From: Actinomadura rifamycini DSM 43936 | GTDB taxonomy: Bacteria > Actinomycetota > Actinomycetes > Streptosporangiales > Streptosporangiaceae | Length of the DNA: 64,000 nt | Assembly: GCF_000425065.1 (NCBI RefSeq) | Contig: NZ_AULB01000027.1 | Span: 62,001-126,000, forward strand | Direction: 5' to 3' | Shown: one piece after another, positions 27,087-34,837 of the stretch | Position numbering within the stretch: the stretch's first letter is position 1 | How the letters are laid out: the number at the start of each line of letters is the position of its first letter | Program-made: the position numbers and the translations under genes | The notes under the pieces: generated by a model | What the model was told of the DNA's origin: nothing | Database searches by the model: none | The model's input: only the letters and a program-made list of their open reading frames with translations

Positions 27087-27782
27087 CTAGAGTCCCTTGC
27101 GGGGCCCGTCGGCGGGCGCGGTGTCCGCGAGGAACGGATTCGTGGCGCGCTCGCGGCCGATTGTGGTCTGGGGGCCGTGGCCGGGCAGGACGGCGGTCTC
27201 GTCGGGCAGCGACAGGCACACCCGCGCCAGGCTGGCGAGGATCTGCTCGTGCGACCCGCCCGGCAGGTCGGTGCGGCCGATCGACCCGGCGAACAGCAGG
27301 TCCCCGGAGAACATCACGTCGGGGAGCTCCTGCGCGGCGGGCGTCCGGAAGGTCACCGACCCGGGCGTATGGCCCGGCGCGTGGTCGACGGTGAACCGTA
27401 GCCCGGCGAGCTCCAGCTCGGCGCCGTCGGCCAGTTCCCGCACGTCGTCCGGCTCGGTCAGCTCCAGCCCGCCGAACAGCTGCTGCCCGGGACCGAGCGA
27501 CAGCCCCTTGGCCGGATCGGTCAGCAGGTCGCGGTCGTCCGGATGGACGAACGCGGGCACGTCCTTCGCGCCGCACACCGGCGCCACCGACCACACGTGG
27601 TCGATGTGGCCGTGGGTCAGCAGCACCGCGACCGGCTTCAGCCGATGCTCGCGCAGGATCTCGTCGATGCCTGCCTCGGCGTCCTGGCCGGGGTCGATGA
27701 TGACGCACTCCTCACCCGCGGCGGGCGCCACGACATAGCAGTTCGCGGCGAACGATCCAGCGGGGAACCCGGCGACGAGCAC
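27087..27782 (-). CDS. MBL-fold metallo-hydrolase, glyoxalase II-like
   Basis: The 231-residue protein has the metallo-beta-lactamase metal ligands THGHIDH (about residue 56), His in APGHTPGS, Asp in FSGDLLFAGSIGRTD and His in LPGHGPQTTIG. This order matches hydroxyacylglutathione hydrolase-like proteins; the actual thioester substrate is unknown and actinobacteria lack glutathione. The start is GTG 27782. It is the first gene of a set with hisS and aspS, as in Mycobacterium (Rv2581c-Rv2580c). Confidence 0.88.
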   Translation of the reverse strand: MLVAGFPAGSFAANCYVVAPAAGEECVIIDPGQDAEAGIDEILREHRLKPVAVLLTHGHIDHVWSVAPVCGAKDVPAFVHPDDRDLLTDPAKGLSLGPGQQLFGGLELTEPDDVRELADGAELELAGLRFTVDHAPGHTPGSVTFRTPAAQELPDVMFSGDLLFAGSIGRTDLPGGSHEQILASLARVCLSLPDETAVLPGHGPQTTIGRERATNPFLADTAPADGPRKGL

Positions 27783-28003
27783 GGACGTCCTTCCTTAGAA
27801 CCATCTCGGTGGGCGTGTTCGAGGGTACCGGCGCGCCCGCGGCCACCGCGAACGAGATCCGCCGATCGCCGTGTCGCGGAGCGTTATCCCGCGGGGCGGA
27901 AGGGTGACCTCGTTCCCCGGCGTCCGTTTTACGGCGCTTTTACGCGCCGGTACCGCTACTATGCGCTGCACGTTCACCTGATCACAGCGAAAGGGCATGG
28001 CCA

Positions 28004-28792
28004 GTGGCGGGGAAGGACCGCAAGAAGCAGCTCGCGCGGCAACGCTATGAGCGCCAGCAGCAGCGCCGGGCGGCGGAGGCGGCCAGGGCGCGCAGGCTGA
28101 AGGTGTTCGGCTCGGCCGCCGCGGTGGCGGTGATCGCGCTCGGCGGGGCGGGGATCTTCCTGTTCACCGGCGACGACGACCCGGCCGAGGCGAACGCCGC
28201 GTCCGGCGGGAACTCGGCGTCGCCCGCGAACGGCGAGTGCGCCTACACCGAGTCCGACGCGCCGGGCGCCCCCGACGGCCTCGGAACCCCGCCCGTGAAG
28301 CCGGCTCACACCGGCACGGTGAACGCGACCGTCAAGACGAACCAGGGCGACGTCGTCCTTCAACTGGACGGCAAGAACGCGCCCTGCACCGTGAACTCGT
28401 TCGCGTTCCTGGCGGAGAAGAACTACTACGACGACAGCCCCTGCCATCGGCTCACCAGCGGCGGGCTGAACGTCCTGCAGTGCGGAGACCCGACCGGCAA
28501 GGGAACGGGCGGCCCCGGCTACCGGTTCGCCGACGAGAACCTCGACGGCGCGGCCTACGGCAAGGCGACCCTCGCCATGGCGAACTCGGGCCCCGACACC
28601 AACGGCAGCCAGTTCTTCATGGTCTACGGCGATTCGCAGCTCCCGCCCGACTACACCGTGTTCGGCAAGATCACCAAGGGTATGGACGTGCTGGAGAAGA
28701 TCGCCGCGGCGGGTTCGGAGCCCGAGGGGGACGGCGAACCCAAGAAGAAGGTCACGATCGAGGACGTCACGGTGGCCGCCGCGGCCGGGTGA
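28004..28792 (+). CDS. Membrane-anchored cyclophilin-type peptidyl-prolyl isomerase
   Basis: The 262-residue protein starts with a very basic helix (KDRKKQLARQRYERQQQRR), one transmembrane segment (about residues 33-54, FGSAAAVAVIALGGAGIFLF) and a cyclophilin domain with VKTNQGDVVLQLDG, CHRLTSGGLNVLQCGDPTG and MANSGPDTNGSQFFMVYG. It catalyses proline isomerisation, probably outside the membrane. The catalytic Arg of classic cyclophilins (FHR) is kept as CHR. It diverges from the metallo-hydrolase across 221 bases, corresponding to Rv2582. Confidence 0.92.
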   Translation: MAGKDRKKQLARQRYERQQQRRAAEAARARRLKVFGSAAAVAVIALGGAGIFLFTGDDDPAEANAASGGNSASPANGECAYTESDAPGAPDGLGTPPVKPAHTGTVNATVKTNQGDVVLQLDGKNAPCTVNSFAFLAEKNYYDDSPCHRLTSGGLNVLQCGDPTGKGTGGPGYRFADENLDGAAYGKATLAMANSGPDTNGSQFFMVYGDSQLPPDYTVFGKITKGMDVLEKIAAAGSEPEGDGEPKKKVTIEDVTVAAAAG

Positions 28793-28875
28793 CCGGTATC
28801 AGCCGAACGGGATACTAAGGTGTGGAGGGTCCGAAGGCCGTGAGCACGTTCGGGCCCGCGATTCAGGAGGCAAGG

Positions 28876-30111
28876 GTGTCCAGCGCGACCGATCCATGGG
28901 GCCGGGTGGACGAGGACGGCACCGTCTATGTCAAGACGGCCGACGGCGAACGGGTCGTCGGGTCCTGGCAGGCGGGCGCGCCCGAGGAGGCCCTGGCCTA
29001 CTACAAGCGCAAGTACGACGCGCTCGTCACCGAGATCGGGCTGCTCGAGCAGCGCGTCCGCACGACCGACCTGCAGCCCGCCCAGGCCGAGCAGAGCATC
29101 GGCCGGCTGCGCGAGGCGGTGACCGGGGCGAACGCGGTCGGCGACCTCGACGCGCTGGCCCGCCGGCTCGACGGGCTGACCGAGCGGGTCGGCCGGCGCC
29201 GCGAGGAGGTCAAGGCGCAGCGCGAGCAGCACCGGCACGAGGCGCGCGAGATCAAAGAGCGCATCGTCGCCGAGGCCGAGCGCATCGCCGCCGAGGAGAC
29301 CCACTGGAAGAACGGCGGCGAGCGGCTCCGGCAGCTCGTCGAGGAGTGGAAGGCCGCCGACCGCATCGACCGGCCCACCGAGACCGCGCTGTGGAAGCGG
29401 CTGTCGTCCGCCCGCAACGCGTTCACCAAGCGCCGCAAGGCGTACTTCGCGACGCTGGACGAGCAGCGGGAGGACGCCCGCCGCGAGAAGGAGCGCCTGG
29501 TCGCCGACGCCGAGGCGATGAGCGGCTCCACCGACTGGGGCGAGACCGCCGCGGCCTACCGCGAGCTGATGCGCCGCTGGAAGCTCGCCGGGCGTGCCGC
29601 CCGCGACGCCGAAGAGGAGCTGTGGGCCCGCTTCAAGGGCGCGCAGGACACCTTCTTCCAGGCCCGCAGCGCGGCGTTCGCCGAGCGCGACGCCGAGTTC
29701 CGCGGGAACGCCGAGGAGAAGGAGAAGATCCTCGCCGAGGCCGAGCGGCTGCTGCCCGTGCGGGACGTCCGGCAGGCCCGGCAGGCGCTGCGGACGGTCC
29801 AGGAGCGCTGGGAGGCCGCCGGGATGGTGCCGCGCGACCAGCGCGACCGCCTCGAGGGCCGGCTCCGCAAGATCGAGGAAGCCGTCCGCGCCGCCGAGGA
29901 GAACGAGTGGCGGCGCACCAACCCCGAGGCCCGCGCCCGCGCGGAGGCCACGGTCGCGCAGCTGCGCAGCTCCATCGACCAGCTCCAGGGCCGCCTCGAC
30001 AAGGCCCGCGGCGCCGGCCGCGAGCGGGACGCCAAGGAGGCGGAGGAGGCGCTCACCGCCCGCCGCGCGTGGCTGGAAGAGGCCGAGCGGACCCTCGCCG
30101 AGTTCTCCTGA
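28876..30111 (+). CDS. DUF349 coiled-coil protein
   Basis: The 411-residue protein is almost entirely charged helix. It contains repeated DUF349-type modules, each with a Trp-rich core such as LVEEWKAADRIDRPTETALWKRL and LMRRWKLAGRAARDAEEELWARF. The role of the family is not settled. GTG 28876 has AGGAGG at 28865-28870 five bases upstream; in-frame starts at 28840 and 28822 are possible but have poorer sites. It follows the cyclophilin gene by 83 bases and ends at a strong hairpin. Confidence 0.85.
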   Translation: MSSATDPWGRVDEDGTVYVKTADGERVVGSWQAGAPEEALAYYKRKYDALVTEIGLLEQRVRTTDLQPAQAEQSIGRLREAVTGANAVGDLDALARRLDGLTERVGRRREEVKAQREQHRHEAREIKERIVAEAERIAAEETHWKNGGERLRQLVEEWKAADRIDRPTETALWKRLSSARNAFTKRRKAYFATLDEQREDARREKERLVADAEAMSGSTDWGETAAAYRELMRRWKLAGRAARDAEEELWARFKGAQDTFFQARSAAFAERDAEFRGNAEEKEKILAEAERLLPVRDVRQARQALRTVQERWEAAGMVPRDQRDRLEGRLRKIEEAVRAAEENEWRRTNPEARARAEATVAQLRSSIDQLQGRLDKARGAGRERDAKEAEEALTARRAWLEEAERTLAEFS

Positions 30112-30134
30112 CCCCGCGTCGGCCGCAGCGCGTA

Positions 30135-30176
30135 CCGTCGGCCCCGCCCCGGGACGTCCCGGAGCGGGGCCGACGG
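30135..30176. terminator. Terminator hairpin between DUF349 and DUF305 genes
   Basis: A 13-bp perfect stem pairs 30135-30147 with 30164-30176. The loop itself contains the palindrome CCGGGACGTCCCGG. It separates two convergent genes and can act in both directions. Confidence 0.65.
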
Positions 30177-30192
30177 CGTCCGCGGGCGGCGT

Positions 30193-30942
30193 TCAGCCGG
30201 GGTCCCCGGCCGGGGACGCCCCGCGCTCGCGGAGCATCCCCTCCATCAGCGAGATCTCCGACTGCTGCCCGCGGACCATCGTCCGGGCCAGCCGCCGCAC
30301 CCGCTCGTGACCGGTCAGGCCGAGGACGGCCTCGGCCATCTCCACCCCCGCTCGGTGGTGGGTGGTCATCAGCCGGAGGTACAGCACCTCGGCGTCCCGG
30401 CCGGACGCCCGCTCCAGCTCCGCGAGCTGCTCCGGCGTCGCCATCCCGGGCATCCGGCCGGACGCGCCGGACCCCGGTGGGGACCCGCCGCCGTGCCCGC
30501 CGTGCCCCGCCATCCAGCGCATCCGGCCGCCCGGATCCGCCTTCGGCAGCTCCCACTCGTCCAGCCAGGCCGTCATCATGCCGATCTGCTGCGACTGGGT
30601 GTTGGCGATGTCGTAGGCGAGCAGGCGCACGTCCGCGTCGCCGGTGCGGTCCCGCACGATGAACGACATCTGCACCGCCTGGGCGTGGTGGACGCTCATG
30701 TCCCGCGCGAACCCGGCCTCGGGCCCGTCGGTGCCCGGCCGTCCCGACCGCAGCGCGGCCAGCCCGGCGAGGGCGACCGCGCCCACGAGCACGGCGACGG
30801 CGAGGACGACGGTGACCCGGCGCCCCCGCCCGCCGCCAGACGCGCCCCCGGACGGAACCCCGTCGGTCCAGTCGGTCCCGTCGGCCGCGCCGGACGGGAC
30901 GTCGTCCGGTCCGGCGCGGCCGTCGTCGTTTCCGGGCGTCAC
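30193..30942 (-). CDS. DUF305 (ferritin-like) membrane-anchored protein
   Basis: The 249-residue protein has one transmembrane helix near residue 45 and an extracytoplasmic four-helix DUF305 domain. Diagnostic residues are FARDMSVHHAQAVQMSFI, IGMMTAWLDEW, MTTHHRAGVEMAE and LARTMVRGQQSEISLM, with a Met/His/Gly-rich insert (MAGHGGHGGG) between. DUF305 proteins are linked to copper or other metal handling in the envelope. The GTG 30942 start overlaps the DUF3105 stop by 4 bases, so they are coupled. Confidence 0.88.
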   Translation of the reverse strand: MTPGNDDGRAGPDDVPSGAADGTDWTDGVPSGGASGGGRGRRVTVVLAVAVLVGAVALAGLAALRSGRPGTDGPEAGFARDMSVHHAQAVQMSFIVRDRTGDADVRLLAYDIANTQSQQIGMMTAWLDEWELPKADPGGRMRWMAGHGGHGGGSPPGSGASGRMPGMATPEQLAELERASGRDAEVLYLRLMTTHHRAGVEMAEAVLGLTGHERVRRLARTMVRGQQSEISLMEGMLRERGASPAGDPG

Positions 30943-31622
30943 GCGGTGGCCTTGGCGCCGGTGCACGCGGCGCCCGGCTCGGGGGTCTGCGGGCCCTTCA
31001 CGAACGCCTTGAGGAACTCGTCGAGGCGGGCGTCGCCGGCGTCCTGGAGGTCGAGCTGGTTGCCCCAGGCGGTGAGCGTGATGGGGGCGTCCTGGGCCGC
31101 GTACGGGCTCATGAACGTGTAGCTCGTCGACTCGACCTTCTCCCGCAGCGCCTCGACCTGTTCCGCGGCGAGCCCCGGCCGGTAGGTGATCCAGACCGAG
31201 CCGTGCTCCAGGGAGTGGACGGCGTTCTCGTTGCGCAGTTCCCGGTCGTAGACGACGCCGTCGCAGTTCTGCCACACCGGGTCGTGGTCGCCGCCCATCG
31301 GCGGGTCGGTCTCGTAGTCGACGCTCGCCCGGGTGTGCTCGCTGCCGAGGTCGTCGTTGGTGACCACGCCGGCGATGGACGCGCCGCCGTCCGACGACGA
31401 CCTCGTCTGCAGGAAGGCGTAGGTGACGGCGACGACCGCGACGAGGCCGATCACGGTGAAGAAGGCGATGCCGCCCCAGGGCACCTCCCGCTGCGTCAGG
31501 GCGTTCTTCTTCGCGGTCCTGCTCCTGTTCCCGGCGGCGTTGTTCCTGGGGGCGCCGCTCTTCACGGGGCCGCTCTTGGCGGCACTGCTTCGGGCGTTCT
31601 TGTTCCGGGCGCTCTTGGACAT
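30939..31622 (-). CDS. DUF3105 membrane-anchored protein
   Basis: The 227-residue protein starts with a basic Ala/Asn/Lys-rich segment, then one transmembrane helix (about residues 50-70) and an extracellular domain with the DUF3105 hallmark YETDPPMGGDHDPVWQNCDG and AVHSLEHGSVWITYRPGL. Two Cys (NCDG, AACTG) could form a disulfide. The family has no proven activity; the pairing with DUF305 by a 4-base overlap implies a joint role, which I infer to be metal related. Confidence 0.85.
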   Translation of the reverse strand: MSKSARNKNARSSAAKSGPVKSGAPRNNAAGNRSRTAKKNALTQREVPWGGIAFFTVIGLVAVVAVTYAFLQTRSSSDGGASIAGVVTNDDLGSEHTRASVDYETDPPMGGDHDPVWQNCDGVVYDRELRNENAVHSLEHGSVWITYRPGLAAEQVEALREKVESTSYTFMSPYAAQDAPITLTAWGNQLDLQDAGDARLDEFLKAFVKGPQTPEPGAACTGAKATA

Positions 31623-31725
31623 GAGAGCGGTCCTCTCGAGGGTGGTTCGGCTGATCGGGGAGACGGAGGCCCCGCCGTACCGCCTGGGCGGCGGGCACGG
31701 CGCGGCGGCCTGGACGGCCGGTCTC

Positions 31726-32262
31726 CTACAGCCGGAGCACCTGGAGCGCGGAGAGGGAGGGGGCGGCGAGCGCCGCGCCCGGGGGCCGGTTCGGGGCGCG
31801 GCCTGAGCGGGCGGGCAGCCGCAGGAACGGGCGGCGGGCGGCGCCCGCCAGCACGAGGGCCATCAGCGTCAGCAGCACCGCCAGGCACAGGCAGACGTCC
31901 CCCGGCGAGGGGCCGGGCATGTCGGGCGGCGTCGGTGCCGCGTGCGCGACCGCCACAGGACCGCCGAGAACCCCAGGGGCGGGGCCGGACACGGCATCGG
32001 ACCCGAGACCGGACGCCGGACCCGGCGCGGCACCGGACACGTCGCCCGGTACGGCCGACGCGCCGCCCGAGGAGCCGCCGGGCGCCGCGGCGGCGGCCGC
32101 GACCGGCGCGCTCACCGCGTGCTCGGTGCAGATCCGCATCGGCGGAGCGTGGCCGAGCCCGTACCCGGCCACCAGCCCGGCCACGACGAACAGGGCCACG
32201 AGCAGGCCGGCGAGCCCGCTCCGCCTGTTCGCCCGCGCCCGGGCCGTCCTCGTCTCGGTCAC
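31726..32262 (-). CDS. Small two-helix membrane protein upstream of DUF3105
   Basis: The 178-residue protein has a transmembrane helix at about residues 15-35 (LAGLLVALFVVAGLVAGYGLG), an Ala/Pro/Gly-rich outside loop that begins HAPPMRICTEHA, and a second helix after GDVCLCLAVLL. Cys and His near both helices (RICTEH, DVCLCL) suggest metal or redox contact. It may be a DUF6153-like protein; this is uncertain. GTG 32262 is chosen, with GGGAAA just upstream; ATG 32292 is the alternative. It probably leads the DUF3105-DUF305 set. Confidence 0.55.
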   Translation of the reverse strand: MTETRTARARANRRSGLAGLLVALFVVAGLVAGYGLGHAPPMRICTEHAVSAPVAAAAAAPGGSSGGASAVPGDVSGAAPGPASGLGSDAVSGPAPGVLGGPVAVAHAAPTPPDMPGPSPGDVCLCLAVLLTLMALVLAGAARRPFLRLPARSGRAPNRPPGAALAAPSLSALQVLRL

Positions 32263-32366
32263 TTTCCCGCTTTCTCCTCCGGGGCGTTTCAACGCGCCCG
32301 CCCGCCTCCCGGTTCCCGCAGGAGCGGGCGGATCGGCGCGCCCCCTGGGAGAGATAATGTCGGAGC

Positions 32367-33893
32367 GTGACCAGCAGGGCGGAATCGGGCCAAGCGGAAA
32401 GCCTGTTCGACGATCCGGCGCTCACGGGCGGCGCCCGCGGCGACACGGCGGGTGACGCCCGCGGCGGGCCGGCCGCGGCCGCCGCGCCGGCGGCCGGCCC
32501 CGGCGGGCGGGCGGACGGGCAGCCGCTCGCCGTGCGCATGCGGCCGCGCGCCCTCGACGAGGTCGTCGGGCAGGGCCACCTGCTCGGCCCCGGCACCCCG
32601 ATCCGGCAGCTCGTCGACCGGGACGCCCCCATGTCGCTCGTCCTGTGGGGCCCGCCCGGCACCGGCAAGACCACCCTCGCCACGGTCGTCAGCCACGTCA
32701 CCTCCCGCCGCTTCGTGGAGGTGTCCGCCGTCAGCGACGGCGTCAAGCGGGTCCGCGCCGAGATCGACCTGGCGCGCCGCGAGCTCGGCATGACCGGACG
32801 GCAGACCGTCCTGTTCGTCGACGAGGTGCACCGCTTCAACAAGGCCCAGCAGGACGCCCTCCTCCCGGCCGTGGAGAACCGGTGGGTGTCGTTCATCGGC
32901 GCGACCACCGAGAACCCCTTCTTCTCGGTGATCAGCCCGCTGCTGTCGCGGTCGCTGCTGCTCACGCTGGAGCCGCTCGGCGACGACGCGCTGCGCGAGG
33001 TCGTGGGCCGGGCGATCGCCGAGGAGCGCGGCCTCGGCGGCTCCGTCCGCCTCGACCCCGCCGCCGAGGACCACCTCGTCCGCCTCGCGGGCGGCGACGC
33101 GCGCCGGGCCCTCACCTACCTGGAGGCCGCCGCCCTCGTCGTCGACCGGGGCGGCGCGAAGACCGGCGACGCGGAGGAAGAAAACGCGGAGACCGACGCG
33201 GGGGACGGCGACGCGGAGGACGGCGGCGACGCGGCCGCGGACGTCCCGGTGATCGACCCCGACGTGCTCGAGCGGGCGGTCGACCGCGCGGCCGTCCGCT
33301 ACGACCGCGAGGGCGACCAGCACTACGACGTCATCAGCGCGTTCATCAAGAGCATCCGCGGCAGCGACGTGGACGCCGCGCTGCACTACCTCGCCCGGAT
33401 GATCGAGGCCGGGGAGGACCCCCGGTTCATCGCCCGGCGGCTGATCGTGCACGCCAGCGAGGACGTCGGGATGGCCGACCCGACCGCCCTGCAGACGGCG
33501 GTGGCGGCGGCGCAGGCCGTCGAGTTCGTCGGCCTGCCCGAGGCGCGGATCAACCTCGCGCAGGCGGTGATCCACCTCTCCCTGGCCCCCAAGTCCAACG
33601 CGGTGATCGCGGCGGTGGACGGGGCGCTCAGCGACGTCCGCAAGGGGCTGGCCGGCCCTGTCCCCGCCCATCTGCGGGAAGCCCACTACAAGGGCGCCGC
33701 CCAGCTCGGGCACGGGAAGGGCTACAAGTACGCGCACGACCACCCCGGCGGCGTCGTCCGCCAGCAGTACGCGCCCGACGCGGTGCACGGCCGGGAGTAC
33801 TATCGCCCGACCCGGCACGGCGCCGAGTCCCGCTTCACCGAGGTCCTCGCGCGCATCCGCTCGGTGCTGCGGGGGAGCGGCGACCGGAGTTGA
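32367..33893 (+). CDS. rarA: Replication-associated recombination protein A (MgsA/RarA) AAA+ ATPase
   Basis: The 508-residue protein has Walker A LWGPPGTGKTTLA (about residue 93), Walker B LFVDEVHRFNKAQQDALL and the sensor region FIGATTENPFFSVI, then the C-terminal tetramerisation domain with YDVISAFIKSIRGSDVDAALHYLARM. It acts at stalled replication forks. An acidic insert (about residues 265-295, rich in E, D and G) between the AAA+ and C-terminal domains is not part of the core family. GTG 32367 is the start. Confidence 0.93.
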   Translation: MTSRAESGQAESLFDDPALTGGARGDTAGDARGGPAAAAAPAAGPGGRADGQPLAVRMRPRALDEVVGQGHLLGPGTPIRQLVDRDAPMSLVLWGPPGTGKTTLATVVSHVTSRRFVEVSAVSDGVKRVRAEIDLARRELGMTGRQTVLFVDEVHRFNKAQQDALLPAVENRWVSFIGATTENPFFSVISPLLSRSLLLTLEPLGDDALREVVGRAIAEERGLGGSVRLDPAAEDHLVRLAGGDARRALTYLEAAALVVDRGGAKTGDAEEENAETDAGDGDAEDGGDAAADVPVIDPDVLERAVDRAAVRYDREGDQHYDVISAFIKSIRGSDVDAALHYLARMIEAGEDPRFIARRLIVHASEDVGMADPTALQTAVAAAQAVEFVGLPEARINLAQAVIHLSLAPKSNAVIAAVDGALSDVRKGLAGPVPAHLREAHYKGAAQLGHGKGYKYAHDHPGGVVRQQYAPDAVHGREYYRPTRHGAESRFTEVLARIRSVLRGSGDRS

Positions 33894-34087
33894 GACCGCC
33901 CCGCGCAGCGGTGCGCCCGGCAACGGGCGCCCGATCCCGATAATCTTGGGCGGGACGCCCCGGGCGCGGGGTCCGCGCCGCGGGGGGCCGGACCGGACGG
34001 CCCGGTAGGGTCGGTCGGCATGCCGGCCGGCGCGGTCCGGCCGCAAGCCCGGCCCCGGGCCGAACACACAGCGAACGGAAAGCCCTG

Positions 34088-34519
34088 ATGCTCACTGGTG
34101 GACAGGTTGCCGGCCTCATCGTGGCCGTGTTCTGGGCGGTGCTCGTCGCGTTCGTCGCGCTCACGCTGCTGAAGCTCGCCCGGCTCCTCGACGAGGCCGG
34201 CAAGGTCGTCCGCGACCTGGGCGAGCAGGCGGGACCGCTGCTGGACGACATGACGCGCACGGTCAGGCGGGCCGACGAGCAGCTCGCCCGCACCGACGTG
34301 ATCACCAAGCAGGCCGCCTCCGTCACCCAGAACGTCTCCGCCGTCACCACCGTCATGACGTCGGTGGTCGGCGGTCCGCTGGTGAAGGCCGCCGCGTTCT
34401 CCTACGGGGTCCGCAAGGCCATCGGCAACCGGGAGGGCGAGGGACGGCCCGCCGACTCGGGGCGGCCGCGGCTGGAGTCGGGCCGCGGGGCCCGCAAGAG
34501 CGGAAGGGGACGCAGGTGA
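34088..34519 (+). CDS. DUF948-type membrane protein
   Basis: The 143-residue protein has one N-terminal transmembrane helix (residues 6-28, VAGLIVAVFWAVLVAFVALTLL) followed by an amphipathic helix with repeated LARLLDEAGKVVRDL and LLDDMTRTVRRADEQLAR, the DUF948 pattern. The tail is basic and Gly-rich. Such proteins precede alaS in many actinobacteria; their function is unknown. The stop overlaps the next gene by 4 bases. Confidence 0.8.
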   Translation: MLTGGQVAGLIVAVFWAVLVAFVALTLLKLARLLDEAGKVVRDLGEQAGPLLDDMTRTVRRADEQLARTDVITKQAASVTQNVSAVTTVMTSVVGGPLVKAAAFSYGVRKAIGNREGEGRPADSGRPRLESGRGARKSGRGRR

Positions 34520-34836
34520 AGCGGCTGTTCTGGCTCTCGGTCGGCGCGGGCGCCGGCGTCTACGCCACGCACCGCGTCAAGCGGCGCGTCGAGCGGTTCG
34601 CGCGCTCGCTGACCCCCGAGAGCGTCGCGGCGCGCGCGGTCGCCGGCGGGCAGGGCGCAGGCGAGCGGCTGAAGCTGTTCGCCGCGGACGTCCGCACCGA
34701 GATGCGGGCCCGCGAGGACGAACTGCGCGAGGCCGTCCGCATGGACCAGGCCCCGCCCGAGCAGGACGACGCCCGGCCCGCCCGGGTGCTGCGCGGGCGG
34801 TACACGATCATCGATGACGACAAGGATGGCCACTGA
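34516..34836 (+). CDS. Small conserved protein upstream of alaS (DUF6167-like)
   Basis: The 106-residue protein starts KRLFWLSVGAGAGVYATHRV, a short hydrophobic stretch that could be a membrane anchor, then a helical charged region and an acidic end IIDDDKDGH. It resembles the small DUF6167 protein found between the DUF948 gene and alaS in actinobacteria; the name is from memory. GTG 34516 overlaps the DUF948 stop. alaS starts one base after its stop. Confidence 0.75.
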   Translation: MKRLFWLSVGAGAGVYATHRVKRRVERFARSLTPESVAARAVAGGQGAGERLKLFAADVRTEMRAREDELREAVRMDQAPPEQDDARPARVLRGRYTIIDDDKDGH

Positions 34837-34837
34837 T

